Source: Solitalea lacus | GTDB taxonomy: Bacteria; Bacteroidota; Bacteroidia; Sphingobacteriales; Sphingobacteriaceae | DNA: 64,000 bases | Assembly (NCBI RefSeq): GCF_022014595.1 | Contig: NZ_CP091740.1 | Coordinates: 186,001-250,000 of the forward strand | Direction: 5' to 3' | Shown here: positions 48,001 through 55,905 of the stretch, piece after piece | Position numbering within the stretch: the first letter of the stretch is position 1 | How the letters are laid out: each line of letters starts with the position of its first letter | Notes under the pieces: generated by a model | What the model saw: only the letters and a program-made list of their open reading frames with translations | Database searches by the model: none | What the model was told of the DNA's origin: nothing | Program-made: the position numbers and the translations under genes

Positions 48001-48294
48001 ATTAGGACTAAATCTTGGCTGAACTTCGTAAGCCAATCCCCCTCTGAGAAGTTTGGCTTTCCCTCCAGTAATTGGCATCACGTAGATATCGCCCAGCAAA
48101 TCAAATAGAATTTCTTTCCCATCCGGACTAACATCCAAATTCATCCAGGTGCCTTCCCTGACTGTAAAACTCACTTTTTTTGATGGTGATCCAGGATTAT
48201 TAACATCCCATTTGGGCTTGTCTTTTTCTTGTGCATTAACCCCCTGAAATAAGCCAAAAACTGAAACTAACAGAACTAAGTACTTCTTCTTCAT
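45031..48294 (-). CDS. Secreted beta-propeller/amidohydrolase fusion protein
   Basis: The 1087-residue protein has a signal peptide (MKKKYLVLLVSVFGLFQGVNAQ), then a long region of TolB/PD40-type propeller repeats to about residue 640, with many copies of the form SPDGK (DVSPDGKEILFDL, RFSPNGKMISFTS, TSPDGKRLVF). A metal-dependent amidohydrolase domain follows: TIMPGMVDVHAHISAG near 712 gives the H-x-H pair, then DGHTGVEHNIPV and GSHGQIQGIGAHWEL carry further metal histidines, and IGSLEIGKLADMIVM is the usual end. The C-terminus closes with a short CSC motif (GCSCFGVH). The likely job is hydrolysis of a cyclic amide or peptide-like substrate in the envelope; the substrate is unknown. It is a single-gene unit. 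Confidence 0.88.
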   Translation of the reverse strand: MKKKYLVLLVSVFGLFQGVNAQEKDKPKWDVNNPGSPSKKVSFTVREGTWMNLDVSPDGKEILFDLLGDIYVMPITGGKAKLLRGGLAYEVQPRFSPNGKMISFTSDAGGGDNIWLMNHDGSSPRQLTKETFRLLNNAVWTPDNQYIIARKHFTGFRSLGAGEMWMYHISGGEGLQLTKKKNDQQDAGEPALSPDGRFLYWSEDETPGPLFQYNKDPYSGIYAIKSMDLKTGEVHEVTGGPGGAIRPQVSPNGKLLAFVKRIGLESVLYLQNIETGEEWPIYQPLSHDQQEAWAIFGPYTNFNWTPDSKNIIISAKGKILNVDVAQKKAKEVPFEVTAEHTIADALHFQQEVYKDEFEAKMIRQAATSPDGKRLVFNAAGYLYVKELPNGKPERITKGNDFEFEPAFNLEGSALVFVSWNDKSKGSLNKFEFKTGKIVKLTSEKGFYFSPSYSPKGDKIVFRKGNGNELSGFSFGKNPGIYTIPASGGTASLLCKEGSQPQFNNDGTRIFYLTNDDGKKVFKSVDVNGTSPISHFSSQYANQFVVSPDNKWIAFTELFQAYIAPFPATGSTVDLSGKTSAIPVFKVSKDAGTCLHWSRDSQKLHWLLGPEYFTRSIQNSFNFVEGAPGKLPALDSTGVKIGLTLKSDVPEGKIAFKGARIISMKGDEVIENGTIVVEKNKIIAIGDITSVSIPSDAKVIDVAGKTIMPGMVDVHAHISAGAGGVSSKTQWPYYANLAFGVTTTHDPSNNTEMVFSQGEMVKAGLLVGPRIYSTGTILYGADGDFKAVINSLDDARSHLRRLKAVGAFSVKSYNQPRREQRQQVIQAARELQMQVVPEGGSTFTHNMSMILDGHTGVEHNIPVSDVYEDVKQLWNSSKTQYTPTLIVAYGGLSGEYYWYDKTNVWENNRLLNFTPKAVIDARSRRRQTTQENDYNHISASKVCKYLSDGGTKVNMGSHGQIQGIGAHWELWMLAQGGMTALEAIRSATLNGALYLGMDKEIGSLEIGKLADMIVMNKNPLENIRNSESIKYVMLNGRLYDAESMNEIGNYNRPRGKFFWEEGNNSENFQFNSLTNSFLHSGCSCFGVH

Positions 48295-48457
48295 CTATTA
48301 TGAATTAACGCGCAATTTAAGTAAAAGTAATTGTTTGAAAGATTCAGGAATGTTTAAGGGTTATTCTTGCCAATAAATGAATTATGAATTTCAACAAGTA
48401 ACTCTTAATTCGTAATAAGTTTAATTCTTTGTTCCTTTGTTCTTTATTCTTCTTAAG

Positions 48458-49801
48458 ATGAATCAAGGCACACTACTGATAATTGATGACGAGGAAAAAC
48501 TTCGGAAACTACTTGCGCGTATACTTTCTTTAGAAGGCTATATAGTTATAGAAGCGGCAACAGGAAAAGAGGGTTTAAAAAAACTTGAACTTGAACAAAT
48601 TGATGTGGTGTTAAGCGATGTCAAACTGCCCGATGCAAACGGAGTTGAGCTGACACAAACCATAAAAACAAGATTCCCTGAAATTGAAATTGTTGTGTTA
48701 ACTGCATTTGGAACGATTGCCGATGGCGTAAAGGCCATTAAAAACGGGGCTTTTGATTATATTACTAAAGGCGACGACAATGACAAGATTATTCCCTTGG
48801 TAGCTAAAGCAATGGATAAAGCTTTAAGTCAAAAAGCAATATTACGTACCAACAAAAAAAGCGGGGAACAATACCTGTTCAAGAATATTATTGGAAAGTC
48901 GAAACAAATATTAGAAGCCATAGCATTAGCAAAAAAAGTAGCCACCACTGATGCCACAGTTTTGCTTTTAGGTGAAACAGGGACAGGGAAAGAGGTTTTT
49001 GCCCAGTCAATACATCAGGAGGGCAGCCGTAAAAGCAAGCCATTTGTTGCCATTAACTGCGGAGCTTTTTCAAAAGAATTACTTGAAAGTGAGTTGTTCG
49101 GTCACCGTTCCGGCTCATTCACCGGAGCTATTAAGGATAAAAAAGGATTATTTGAAGAGGCTGACGGAGGAACAATTTTTTTGGATGAGATTGGAGAAAT
49201 GAACATCGACTTGCAATCAAAACTCTTACGAGTGTTGGAAAGCGGTGAGTTTTTAAAAATAGGCGACACCAAACCTACCAAAGTAAATGTAAGAGTTATA
49301 GCAGCCACCAACCGCGATTTAAAAGCAGAAAGCGATAAGGGTCATTTCCGCCTTGACTTATATTACCGATTGAGTGTTTTTCAAATAAGCTTGCCCCCGC
49401 TGCGAGAACGCAAAACTGACATTCAAGAGATAGCTTCATTTTTCTTGCGCTATTTCTCTGCTAAAAATAACAAGCCTATTAAATCTATGAATGCTGAATT
49501 TATAGATCGATTAAAGGATTATAATTGGCAGGGAAACATTAGGGAATTGAAAAATATTATGGAGAGAGCTATAATTTTATGTGATGGGAAGGACCTTAGT
49601 GCGACTGATTTGCCTTTCGAGATTCAACACTACTCTGCTAGTGAAGCGCCAAGCTTTTCTTCATTTGATTTAGCTTCTGTTGAAAAGCTCCATATTAAAA
49701 AAGTGCTACAACATACAGGTGGCAATAAAACTGAAACCGCAAGGTTACTCAATATTGGATTGACTACGCTTTACCGGAAAATTGAAGAGTATAAAATTTA
49801 A
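48458..49801 (+). CDS. Sigma-54-dependent response regulator (NtrC family), probable regulator of the kdp locus
   Basis: The ATG at 48458 gives 447 residues (an upstream TTG is unlikely). The receiver domain (1-120) has Asp10-Asp11, the phospho-acceptor Asp54, Thr82 and Lys104. The AAA+ domain (about 145-375) has Walker A GETGTGKE at 172-179 and DEIGEM at 243-248. The sigma-54 contact loop reads GSFTGA at 219-224 where GAFTGA is the norm. A Fis-type HTH ends the protein (TGGNKTETARLLNIG). It is the only response regulator in the window and lies upstream of kdp on the same strand, so it is the best candidate partner for the kinase at 58780. That link is inferred from position; an unrelated gene lies between. 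Confidence 0.9.
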   Translation: MNQGTLLIIDDEEKLRKLLARILSLEGYIVIEAATGKEGLKKLELEQIDVVLSDVKLPDANGVELTQTIKTRFPEIEIVVLTAFGTIADGVKAIKNGAFDYITKGDDNDKIIPLVAKAMDKALSQKAILRTNKKSGEQYLFKNIIGKSKQILEAIALAKKVATTDATVLLLGETGTGKEVFAQSIHQEGSRKSKPFVAINCGAFSKELLESELFGHRSGSFTGAIKDKKGLFEEADGGTIFLDEIGEMNIDLQSKLLRVLESGEFLKIGDTKPTKVNVRVIAATNRDLKAESDKGHFRLDLYYRLSVFQISLPPLRERKTDIQEIASFFLRYFSAKNNKPIKSMNAEFIDRLKDYNWQGNIRELKNIMERAIILCDGKDLSATDLPFEIQHYSASEAPSFSSFDLASVEKLHIKKVLQHTGGNKTETARLLNIGLTTLYRKIEEYKI

Positions 49802-49841
49802 AAAGGTGAGTTATTTAATTTAAGTAATTTTATAACTATTC

Positions 49842-49867
49842 TTTCTAACTATATTTTCTAACTATAT
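49842..49867. repeat. Tandem 13-base direct repeat (two copies)
   Basis: TTTCTAACTATAT occurs twice with no gap, 41 bases after the stop of the response regulator gene. A related TATAACTATTC precedes it. It may be a slippage product or a protein-binding site; nothing further supports either. Confidence 0.6.
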
Positions 49868-50120
49868 TTTTCATTACTCTTTAAACTTTCGTTCCACAAC
49901 AACCTATAGACTTCTAATCTACCAAGCACGACTATACTATAAAACGCTAACTATCATTTACTTAATTAAATTATTGTAACTTTAAGATAACAGCAAACTC
50001 ATTCAGACTGTATCCCTCATAAATAGCAGTTGCCTCTCGCTAATGCTCATTACCATCATTCTATAAGTTATATCGACTCTAAAGTTGAACTCATTTGTAA
50101 CCAATTAATAAACTTAAATG

Positions 50121-50131
50121 AAGGAGGTGAT
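50121..50131 (+). promoter_or_regulatory. Full-length Shine-Dalgarno sequence before the gene at 50133
   Basis: AAGGAGGTGAT is complementary over 11 bases to the 3' end of 16S rRNA, with GGAGG five bases before the ATG at 50133. It decides the start: an ATG at 50118 lies upstream of the site and is not the start. Such strong sites are rare in Bacteroidota. Confidence 0.85.
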
Positions 50132-50132
50132 T

Positions 50133-50909
50133 ATGAAAACCCGTTCAATTTTTAATTTCATTCTGACGTTGTTGAGCCTTTTCAGTTTTACCACGATCAA
50201 AGCCCAGGAAGAACCTAAAGGCCAGCTGTATCTTGTTCATGAAGACATGGTGATTCCTGAAAAGGTGGATCAGTATGTCCAGGCAGCTAAAGGATTGGCT
50301 GATATCATGATGAAACATAATAATGGGGCGATGCCTTATTGGGTAGCTAGCCGCGACGATTTTACCTTTATATATGTTATCCCAATAAGTGGATATGGCG
50401 CTGTGGATATGGTTGATAAAACCTTTACTGATTTGGAAAAAGCGGTGGGAAAAGAGACGTTTGAAGCCAAAATGAACCAGTATGATGGCACCTTTTATAC
50501 TCACCGCGATTTTATGGTTCGTTACAGAGCCGATCTTTCTTACATGCCTGATTTTCCGGCTGATCAAACATTCCGCCACTGGGATTTCTATTATCTCGAT
50601 CCTTCCAAAACAAAAGAAGCTATACAAATTGCTAAAGAATGGAAAGCCCTATTTGAAAAGAAAAAAGTATCAAGTGGTTACCGACTCAATATTGCCGACA
50701 TTGGGTTAGAACCTGCATTTATTGTAGTACAGGGAGCTAAAAGTGAAGCCGATTTTTATAAGCGGTCTCAAGAACTTGATAAGATGTTAGGTGAAGAGGG
50801 GGCCGCCTTAATGAAAAAAACCTGGACGGTTACCAAAAAATATGATCATAAGAATGGCAGATTACATCCCGAATTATCTTATATGCCGGCTGCTACCTCC
50901 AAAAAATAA
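50133..50909 (+). CDS. Secreted protein of unknown function
   Basis: I do not recognise the family. From the ATG set by the Shine-Dalgarno site the protein has 258 residues, with a signal peptide ending near IKAQ (about residue 25). The mature part looks like two similar alpha/beta halves, one starting YLVHEDMVIPEKVDQYVQAA and one starting HWDFYYLDPSKTKEAIQIAK; each has a strand, a helix and a strand, as in ferredoxin-like (ABM or NIPSNAP-like) folds. No catalytic motif is apparent. It stands between the sigma-54 regulator and the kdp genes on the same strand and has its own terminator, so its tie to kdp is uncertain. Confidence 0.8.
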   Translation: MKTRSIFNFILTLLSLFSFTTIKAQEEPKGQLYLVHEDMVIPEKVDQYVQAAKGLADIMMKHNNGAMPYWVASRDDFTFIYVIPISGYGAVDMVDKTFTDLEKAVGKETFEAKMNQYDGTFYTHRDFMVRYRADLSYMPDFPADQTFRHWDFYYLDPSKTKEAIQIAKEWKALFEKKKVSSGYRLNIADIGLEPAFIVVQGAKSEADFYKRSQELDKMLGEEGAALMKKTWTVTKKYDHKNGRLHPELSYMPAATSKK

Positions 50910-50946
50910 CTAAAACCCATAAATCCGAACTTTAAAAATAATTTGT

Positions 50947-50980
50947 AAAAGGGGCTGCTTTCAAACGGGGCCCCTTTTAT
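50947..50980 (+). terminator. Terminator of the gene at 50133
   Basis: A 9-bp perfect stem, AAAAGGGGC at 50947-50955 and GCCCCTTTT at 50970-50978, has a 14-base loop and T-rich tail. It lies 38 bases after the stop. Confidence 0.75.
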
Positions 50981-51185
50981 TGTTTATATTTTTGAATTAG
51001 ATCCCCCATCCATTTTGACAATACCCTACCAAAATGAAAAGGTCGCTATCCTTGATCTTTTTGTGATGCTAAAAATATTTCAGTTCATATCGCTACAAAT
51101 CAAACCTTTTTATAAATCTATATTAAAGTACTTCTATTGAGGAATAGCTTTTGGCATACCGTATCCATAAAGATATTAACCCATC

Positions 51186-51302
51186 ATGAAGGCTCAACAA
51201 AAACGACAGGGCACAACTGCCCTTATTCCTTATCAAATTTTAACTACAGGCTTTAGTCTGTTAATTCTGTTTGCTGTAACCATTCGCATTTTTTTAAACT
51301 AA
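51186..51302 (+). CDS. 38-residue membrane micropeptide upstream of kdpF
   Basis: The reading frame ATG to TAA encodes 38 residues: a basic N-terminus (MKAQQKRQGTTALIPY) and one hydrophobic helix (about 17-35). It ends eight bases before the next small frame at 51310. The strict sequence of three short frames, each with a single membrane helix and close spacing, ahead of kdpA supports translation. It has no name I know; it could be a second KdpF-like stabiliser or a regulator of the pump. Confidence 0.6.
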   Translation: MKAQQKRQGTTALIPYQILTTGFSLLILFAVTIRIFLN

Positions 51303-51309
51303 AATCAAA

Positions 51310-51390
51310 ATGACCATCGCGTTAATCATGGCCGGACTAGTTTGTTTTTGGCTGTTTTTCAAATCAATCGATTTCTTCGAGAAAATATAA
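51310..51390 (+). CDS. 26-residue membrane micropeptide upstream of kdpF
   Basis: This frame encodes MTIALIMAGLVCFW followed by LFFKSIDFFEKI, one membrane helix with a short amphipathic C-terminus. It lies 7 bases after the 38-residue frame and 15 before kdpF. The pattern of a small hydrophobic peptide with a SIDFFEK-like tail just before kdpF seems familiar from other kdp loci, but I cannot name a family. No start other than the ATG at 51310 fits. Confidence 0.6.
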   Translation: MTIALIMAGLVCFWLFFKSIDFFEKI

Positions 51391-51405
51391 TTTTTAGGCT
51401 TAACC

Positions 51406-51483
51406 ATGACTGTATTATTCATTATATCAATTGCGGTATTTATTTACCTCGTTTACGTGTTACTGAAACCGGAAAAATTTTAA
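51406..51483 (+). CDS. kdpF: Potassium-transporting ATPase small subunit KdpF
   Basis: The 25-residue peptide is a single helix ending in YVLLKPEKF, which matches the typical KdpF end (LLRPEKF). KdpF stabilises the KdpABC complex in the inner membrane. Its stop is two bases before the kdpA ATG. The frame is too short for usual ORF cut-offs. Confidence 0.9.
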   Translation: MTVLFIISIAVFIYLVYVLLKPEKF

Positions 51484-51485
51484 CC

Positions 51486-53201
51486 ATGAACACAGAAATT
51501 ATAGGAGTAGCTTTTACTTACGTTCTAACCGTATTATTAGCCATACCACTAGGTAAGTACATTTCCAAAGTTTTTGGCGGTGAAAAAATCTGGTCGGATT
51601 TTATGGCCCCGCTTGAACGATTTTTCTTCAAATTCTCAGGCATAAATCCAAAACAAGAAATGAACTGGAAGCAGTTCTTAAAAGCCTTGTTAACTATCAA
51701 CATGGTTTGGTTTGTCTTGGGCTTCCTTTTATTGGTTTTTCAAGGGTTTCTTCCATTAAACCCTGACGGTAATCCAAATATGACTCCAGATTTAGCATTC
51801 AATACCGTTATCAGTTTTATGATAAACTGCGATTTACAGCATTATTCTGGTGAGGCAGGTGTAACTTACTTAACACAGCTATTAGTAATAAATTTCCTGA
51901 TGTTTGTTAGCGCTGCTACAGGTATTACTGCTTTAGCTGCCTTATTTAATGGGCTAAAAGCAAAAACAACTACTAACGTTGGCAACTTTTGGGATATTTT
52001 CGTTAAAACAAACACTCGTATCTTATTGCCATTATGTGTTGTTGTTTCCATCATACTAATTTTTAATGGAACCCCGGCTAGTTATGAAGGAAAAGATTCA
52101 ATTATAACCCTTCAGGGAGATCACGTTCAAATATCACGTGGTCCAGCTGCCGGAATGATCGCCATTAAACACATTGGAACCAATGGAGGAGGTTGGTTTG
52201 GTGCAAATTCAGCTCATCCACTTGAAAATCCAAACTATTTCACTGCTGTTACCGAACTGGTTGCCCAAGTGCTTATTCCTATTGCAATGATCTTTGCATT
52301 AGGTTTCTACTTAAACCGCAAGAAACTCTCTTATGTCATTTATGGCGTAATGACCATTGGTATGCTGTGTTTGGTTGTCCCATCTCTTATTTCAGAGTTA
52401 AACGGCAATCCGGCAATTGAAAAAATGGGTATTTCACAACCAACAGGAGCCATGGAAGGAAAAGAAGTCCGTTTTGGACCGGCCCTGTCAGGTTATTGGA
52501 GTACCATGACCACTATTATTTCCACGGGCTCGGTAAATTCTATGCACGATAGTAGCATGCCGGCTTCGGGGATGTTCCAATTATTAGGAATGATGATCAA
52601 CTCTTTTTACGGAGGCTGTGGTGTAGGTATTTTAAACTACTATATCTATCTCATTATTGCAGTATTTATTTCGGGGTTGATGGTTGGTCGCACCCCAGAG
52701 TTTATGGGACATAAGGTTGAAGCTCGCGAAGTGAAAATCGCCGCACTGATTACATTGTTAAGTCCGCTCTTGATATTGGCCGGAACTGCGATTTCTTCTT
52801 ATGTAATTGTGAATCATCCGGCAGCAGACTGGGCCGTTAAGCCAGGCAACTGGCTCAACAACCCCAGCTTCCATGGTTTTTCAGAAATGCTGTATGAATA
52901 CACCTCATCAAATGCCAACAACGGATCTGGCTTTGAAGGCTTGGGTGATAACAATATTTTCTGGAATGTAACTACAGGGTTTGTGCTTATCCTTGGGCGT
53001 TTCTTGCCAATCATTGGCCCTGTAGCCATTGCTGGTTTATTGGCAGGCAAGAAATACATTCCTGAATCAGCCGGAACCTTGAAAACCGATTCAATCACTT
53101 TCGGGGTGATGACTTTAACCGTAATCATCATTATCAATGCACTGTCTTATTTTCCTGCTTTAGCATTAGGACCAATTGCCGAATATTTCACAATGAAGTA
53201 A
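51486..53201 (+). CDS. kdpA: Potassium-transporting ATPase subunit A
   Basis: KdpA is the potassium-selective channel-like subunit. I choose the ATG at 51486 (571 residues, [13 protein letters not shown]), right after kdpF; the open frame continues upstream across the small genes but that is chance. Pore segments [18 protein letters not shown] (106-122) and [19 protein letters not shown] (231-249) are clear. The first filter reads NCDLQ where the E. coli protein has NTNWQ; Asn114 and Gln118 are kept. kdpB follows after 20 bases. Confidence 0.95.
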   Translation: MNTEIIGVAFTYVLTVLLAIPLGKYISKVFGGEKIWSDFMAPLERFFFKFSGINPKQEMNWKQFLKALLTINMVWFVLGFLLLVFQGFLPLNPDGNPNMTPDLAFNTVISFMINCDLQHYSGEAGVTYLTQLLVINFLMFVSAATGITALAALFNGLKAKTTTNVGNFWDIFVKTNTRILLPLCVVVSIILIFNGTPASYEGKDSIITLQGDHVQISRGPAAGMIAIKHIGTNGGGWFGANSAHPLENPNYFTAVTELVAQVLIPIAMIFALGFYLNRKKLSYVIYGVMTIGMLCLVVPSLISELNGNPAIEKMGISQPTGAMEGKEVRFGPALSGYWSTMTTIISTGSVNSMHDSSMPASGMFQLLGMMINSFYGGCGVGILNYYIYLIIAVFISGLMVGRTPEFMGHKVEAREVKIAALITLLSPLLILAGTAISSYVIVNHPAADWAVKPGNWLNNPSFHGFSEMLYEYTSSNANNGSGFEGLGDNNIFWNVTTGFVLILGRFLPIIGPVAIAGLLAGKKYIPESAGTLKTDSITFGVMTLTVIIIINALSYFPALALGPIAEYFTMK

Positions 53202-53221
53202 TCTGCATAATCAAAAAAGAA

Positions 53222-55264
53222 ATGAAAAAATCCAGAAATATACCATTGTTTGAAACCTCATTAGTTAAAGAGGCAATTAAGCAAGCATTCATAAAACTGA
53301 ATCCCAAAATCATGTTCCGTAATCCAGTAATGTTTACCGTTGAATTAGGAACTGTGATAATGCTTTTTGTGACCGTTTATTCACTAAACAATTCCGGACA
53401 AGGTTCATTTTCATATAACCTAGTCATTTTTATCATTTTACTGCTAACGGTATTATTTGCCAATTTTGCAGAAGCGTTGGCAGAAGCTCGTGGTAAGGCA
53501 CAAGCTGAAACCTTACGCAAAACCCGTGAAGAAACTCCTGCCCGCTTGTTTAAAAAAGCTGATGACCTGCTTGTTGGAAAAGAGCAAATAATAGCCTCTT
53601 CACAATTAAAAAAGGCCGATATTTTTATTTGCGAAGCTGGCGACATCATCCCTACCGATGGTGAAATCATTGAAGGATTAGCAACCATTGACGAATCAGC
53701 GATTACCGGTGAGTCTGCTCCTGTAATACGTGAAGCTGGCGGTGATAAATCTTCTGTTACCGGTGGAACGAAAGTTTTGTCAGACAGAATTATCGTGCGT
53801 GTTTCTACCGAGCCGGGTGAAAGTTTTTTAGATAAAATGATTGCCTTGGTAGAAGGTGCATCACGACAGAAAACGCCTAACGAAATTGCCTTAACCATTT
53901 TGTTGGCAAGCTTCACCTTGGTATTTGTAATTGTGTGCATTACTTTAAAACCTTTTGCTGATTATGCCAACACGCCAATTACGATTGCAGCCTTAATCTC
54001 GCTGTTTGTTTGTTTAATCCCAACAACCATTGGGGGGCTCCTTTCGGCAATTGGCATTGCCGGTATGGATCGCGCTTTACGTGCCAATGTAATCACTAAA
54101 TCGGGTAAAGCAGTTGAAACTGCTGGTGATATTGACACCTTGTTGTTAGATAAAACAGGAACCATCACTATTGGCAATCGTAAAGCCACCAATTTCTGGC
54201 CAGTAAATGGCAGCGATCGTAAGCAACTCATCGAATCGAGTGTATTAAGCTCTTTAGCTGATGAAACCCCTGAAGGAAAATCAATTATTGAACTGGCAGG
54301 TATAAACATTGCTAGCCTTAAACCTGCACAGGCAGAATACATAGGCTTTACAGCTGAAACGCGTTGTAGTGGCGTTAACATTGGTGCTAATCGTCGTATA
54401 CGTAAAGGGGCATTTGATTCCATTCGCAATATCGTGCTAGAGGCCGGGAACAAAATTCCTGTTGAAACAGAAGATCGAGTTAAACAAATTGCATCTAATG
54501 GAGGCACTCCATTAGTGGTTTCAGAAAATGAACATATAATGGGAGTAGTTGAATTGCAGGACATTATTAAGCCCGGCATTTCTGAACGTTTTGAGCGTTT
54601 GCGTAAAATGGGTGTTAAAACTGTAATGGTTACGGGAGATAATCCGTTAACAGCAAAATACATCGCAGAAAAAGCTGGCGTGGATGATTTTATTGCTGAG
54701 GCAAAGCCAGAGGATAAGATGAACTACATAAAAGCCGAACAGGCTCATGGTAAATTGGTAGCCATGATGGGCGATGGAACCAACGATGCGCCAGCCCTAG
54801 CACAAGCAGATGTGGGTGTTGCTATGAATAGCGGTACACAAGCTGCTAAAGAAGCCGGCAACATGGTTGACCTGGATAACGACCCCACCAAGCTGATCGA
54901 GATTGTTGAGATTGGCAAACAATTGTTAATGACGCGCGGTACACTTACTACCTTTTCAATTGCCAACGATGTGGCTAAGTATTTCGCTATTGTTCCGGCT
55001 CTGTTTATGGCTTCTATCCCTGCTTTACATGGATTGAACATTATGAAATTAACCAGTCCCGAATCGGCCATTCTTTCTGCAGTGATTTTCAATGCTATTA
55101 TTATTCCGTTGTTAATTCCATTGGCATTAAAAGGTGTTGCTTACAAACCAATCGGGGCAAGCAAACTGTTGCGTCGCAACCTTTTGATTTATGGAATGGG
55201 AGGAATTATTGTTCCATTTATAGGCATAAAATTGATTGACTTGGTAATAACGCTGTTTTTGTAA
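53222..55264 (+). CDS. kdpB: Potassium-transporting P-type ATPase subunit B
   Basis: KdpB is the ATP-hydrolysing subunit of the KdpFABC high-affinity potassium pump. In 680 residues the P-type landmarks are present: TGES at 162-165, the phosphorylated Asp310 in [19 protein letters not shown] and [19 protein letters not shown]. Inner-membrane helices flank them. It starts 20 bases after kdpA and ends 23 bases before kdpC. Confidence 0.97.
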   Translation: MKKSRNIPLFETSLVKEAIKQAFIKLNPKIMFRNPVMFTVELGTVIMLFVTVYSLNNSGQGSFSYNLVIFIILLLTVLFANFAEALAEARGKAQAETLRKTREETPARLFKKADDLLVGKEQIIASSQLKKADIFICEAGDIIPTDGEIIEGLATIDESAITGESAPVIREAGGDKSSVTGGTKVLSDRIIVRVSTEPGESFLDKMIALVEGASRQKTPNEIALTILLASFTLVFVIVCITLKPFADYANTPITIAALISLFVCLIPTTIGGLLSAIGIAGMDRALRANVITKSGKAVETAGDIDTLLLDKTGTITIGNRKATNFWPVNGSDRKQLIESSVLSSLADETPEGKSIIELAGINIASLKPAQAEYIGFTAETRCSGVNIGANRRIRKGAFDSIRNIVLEAGNKIPVETEDRVKQIASNGGTPLVVSENEHIMGVVELQDIIKPGISERFERLRKMGVKTVMVTGDNPLTAKYIAEKAGVDDFIAEAKPEDKMNYIKAEQAHGKLVAMMGDGTNDAPALAQADVGVAMNSGTQAAKEAGNMVDLDNDPTKLIEIVEIGKQLLMTRGTLTTFSIANDVAKYFAIVPALFMASIPALHGLNIMKLTSPESAILSAVIFNAIIIPLLIPLALKGVAYKPIGASKLLRRNLLIYGMGGIIVPFIGIKLIDLVITLFL

Positions 55265-55287
55265 GCTTCTTCTAAATCAGAAATAAA

Positions 55288-55848
55288 ATGAAAAAATATA
55301 TTCTTCCTTCAGTAATTCTTACCGGTTTATTGGCAATATTACTTGCCGGTATCTATCCACTATCACTTTCCGGAATTGCAAGATTTGCTCCTGGAAATGG
55401 TGGCGGTGAAAAAGTATTATTTAATGACCGCATTGTTGGCTATGCCAATGTAGGTCAAAAATTTACCGCCGATAAATACTTTCAGGGTCGTCCATCAGCA
55501 ATTGACTATAATGCATCTGGTTCGGGTGGCTCAAACAAAGGTCCATCCAATCCCGATTATTTAAAAATCGTTCAGAACCGAATTGACACCTTTATGGTGC
55601 ATAACCCAGGAGTAAAAAAAGAAGAAATTCCTGTGGAATTAGTAACTGCTTCGGGAAGTGGTTTAGACCCAGACCTATCTCCAGCAGCAGCAAGAGTTCA
55701 GGTTCCTCGCATTGCAAAAATCAGGGGAATTGAAGTTGAAAAGTTGTACAATCTAATTGATCAGCAAACGGAAAAACAATTTTTTGGTTTGGGACCTAAT
55801 AAGATTAATATATTGAAGTTAAATGTTGCATTAGATCAAATAAAATAA
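55288..55848 (+). CDS. kdpC: Potassium-transporting ATPase subunit C
   Basis: The 186-residue KdpC has one N-terminal helix (about 4-27) and a periplasmic domain. Family motifs are GSNKGPSNPDYL and the highly conserved TASGSGLDPDLSPAAARVQVPRIA, given here in overlapping parts: ASGSGLDPDLSPAAA and RVQVPRIAK. KdpC raises the potassium and ATP affinity of the complex. It is followed after 57 bases by a porin-like gene. Confidence 0.95.
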   Translation: MKKYILPSVILTGLLAILLAGIYPLSLSGIARFAPGNGGGEKVLFNDRIVGYANVGQKFTADKYFQGRPSAIDYNASGSGGSNKGPSNPDYLKIVQNRIDTFMVHNPGVKKEEIPVELVTASGSGLDPDLSPAAARVQVPRIAKIRGIEVEKLYNLIDQQTEKQFFGLGPNKINILKLNVALDQIK

Positions 55849-55905
55849 AGGCTGTAGCTATTCCCTGTTAATTTAATGTTTAACGACTATTTTTTACTAA
55901 AAAGA

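Larger units (their letters stand above)
49802..50132. other. 331-base region before the secreted gene at 50133
   Basis: No gene or terminator hairpin is evident. It holds a tandem 13-base repeat at 49842-49867 and, at its end, a full-length Shine-Dalgarno sequence. I found no sigma-54 element with GG and GC at the right spacing here. Confidence 0.45.

Noticed and set aside
49981-50117. Sigma-54 promoter before the gene at 50133
   Set aside because: There is no GG-N10-GC pair in this stretch.
50145-50627. A 160-codon minus-strand frame antisense to the secreted gene at 50133
   Set aside because: The plus-strand gene has a Shine-Dalgarno site and a signal peptide; the antisense peptide has no sensible features.
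51342-51485. Extension of kdpA upstream to 51342
   Set aside because: It would overlap two small genes and add a polar, non-family stretch. The ATG at 51486 right after kdpF gives a normal KdpA start.
53377-54663. Long open frames on the minus strand inside kdpB
   Set aside because: They lie antisense to a gene with full P-type ATPase motifs; their peptides have no family features and reflect the codon use of kdpB.
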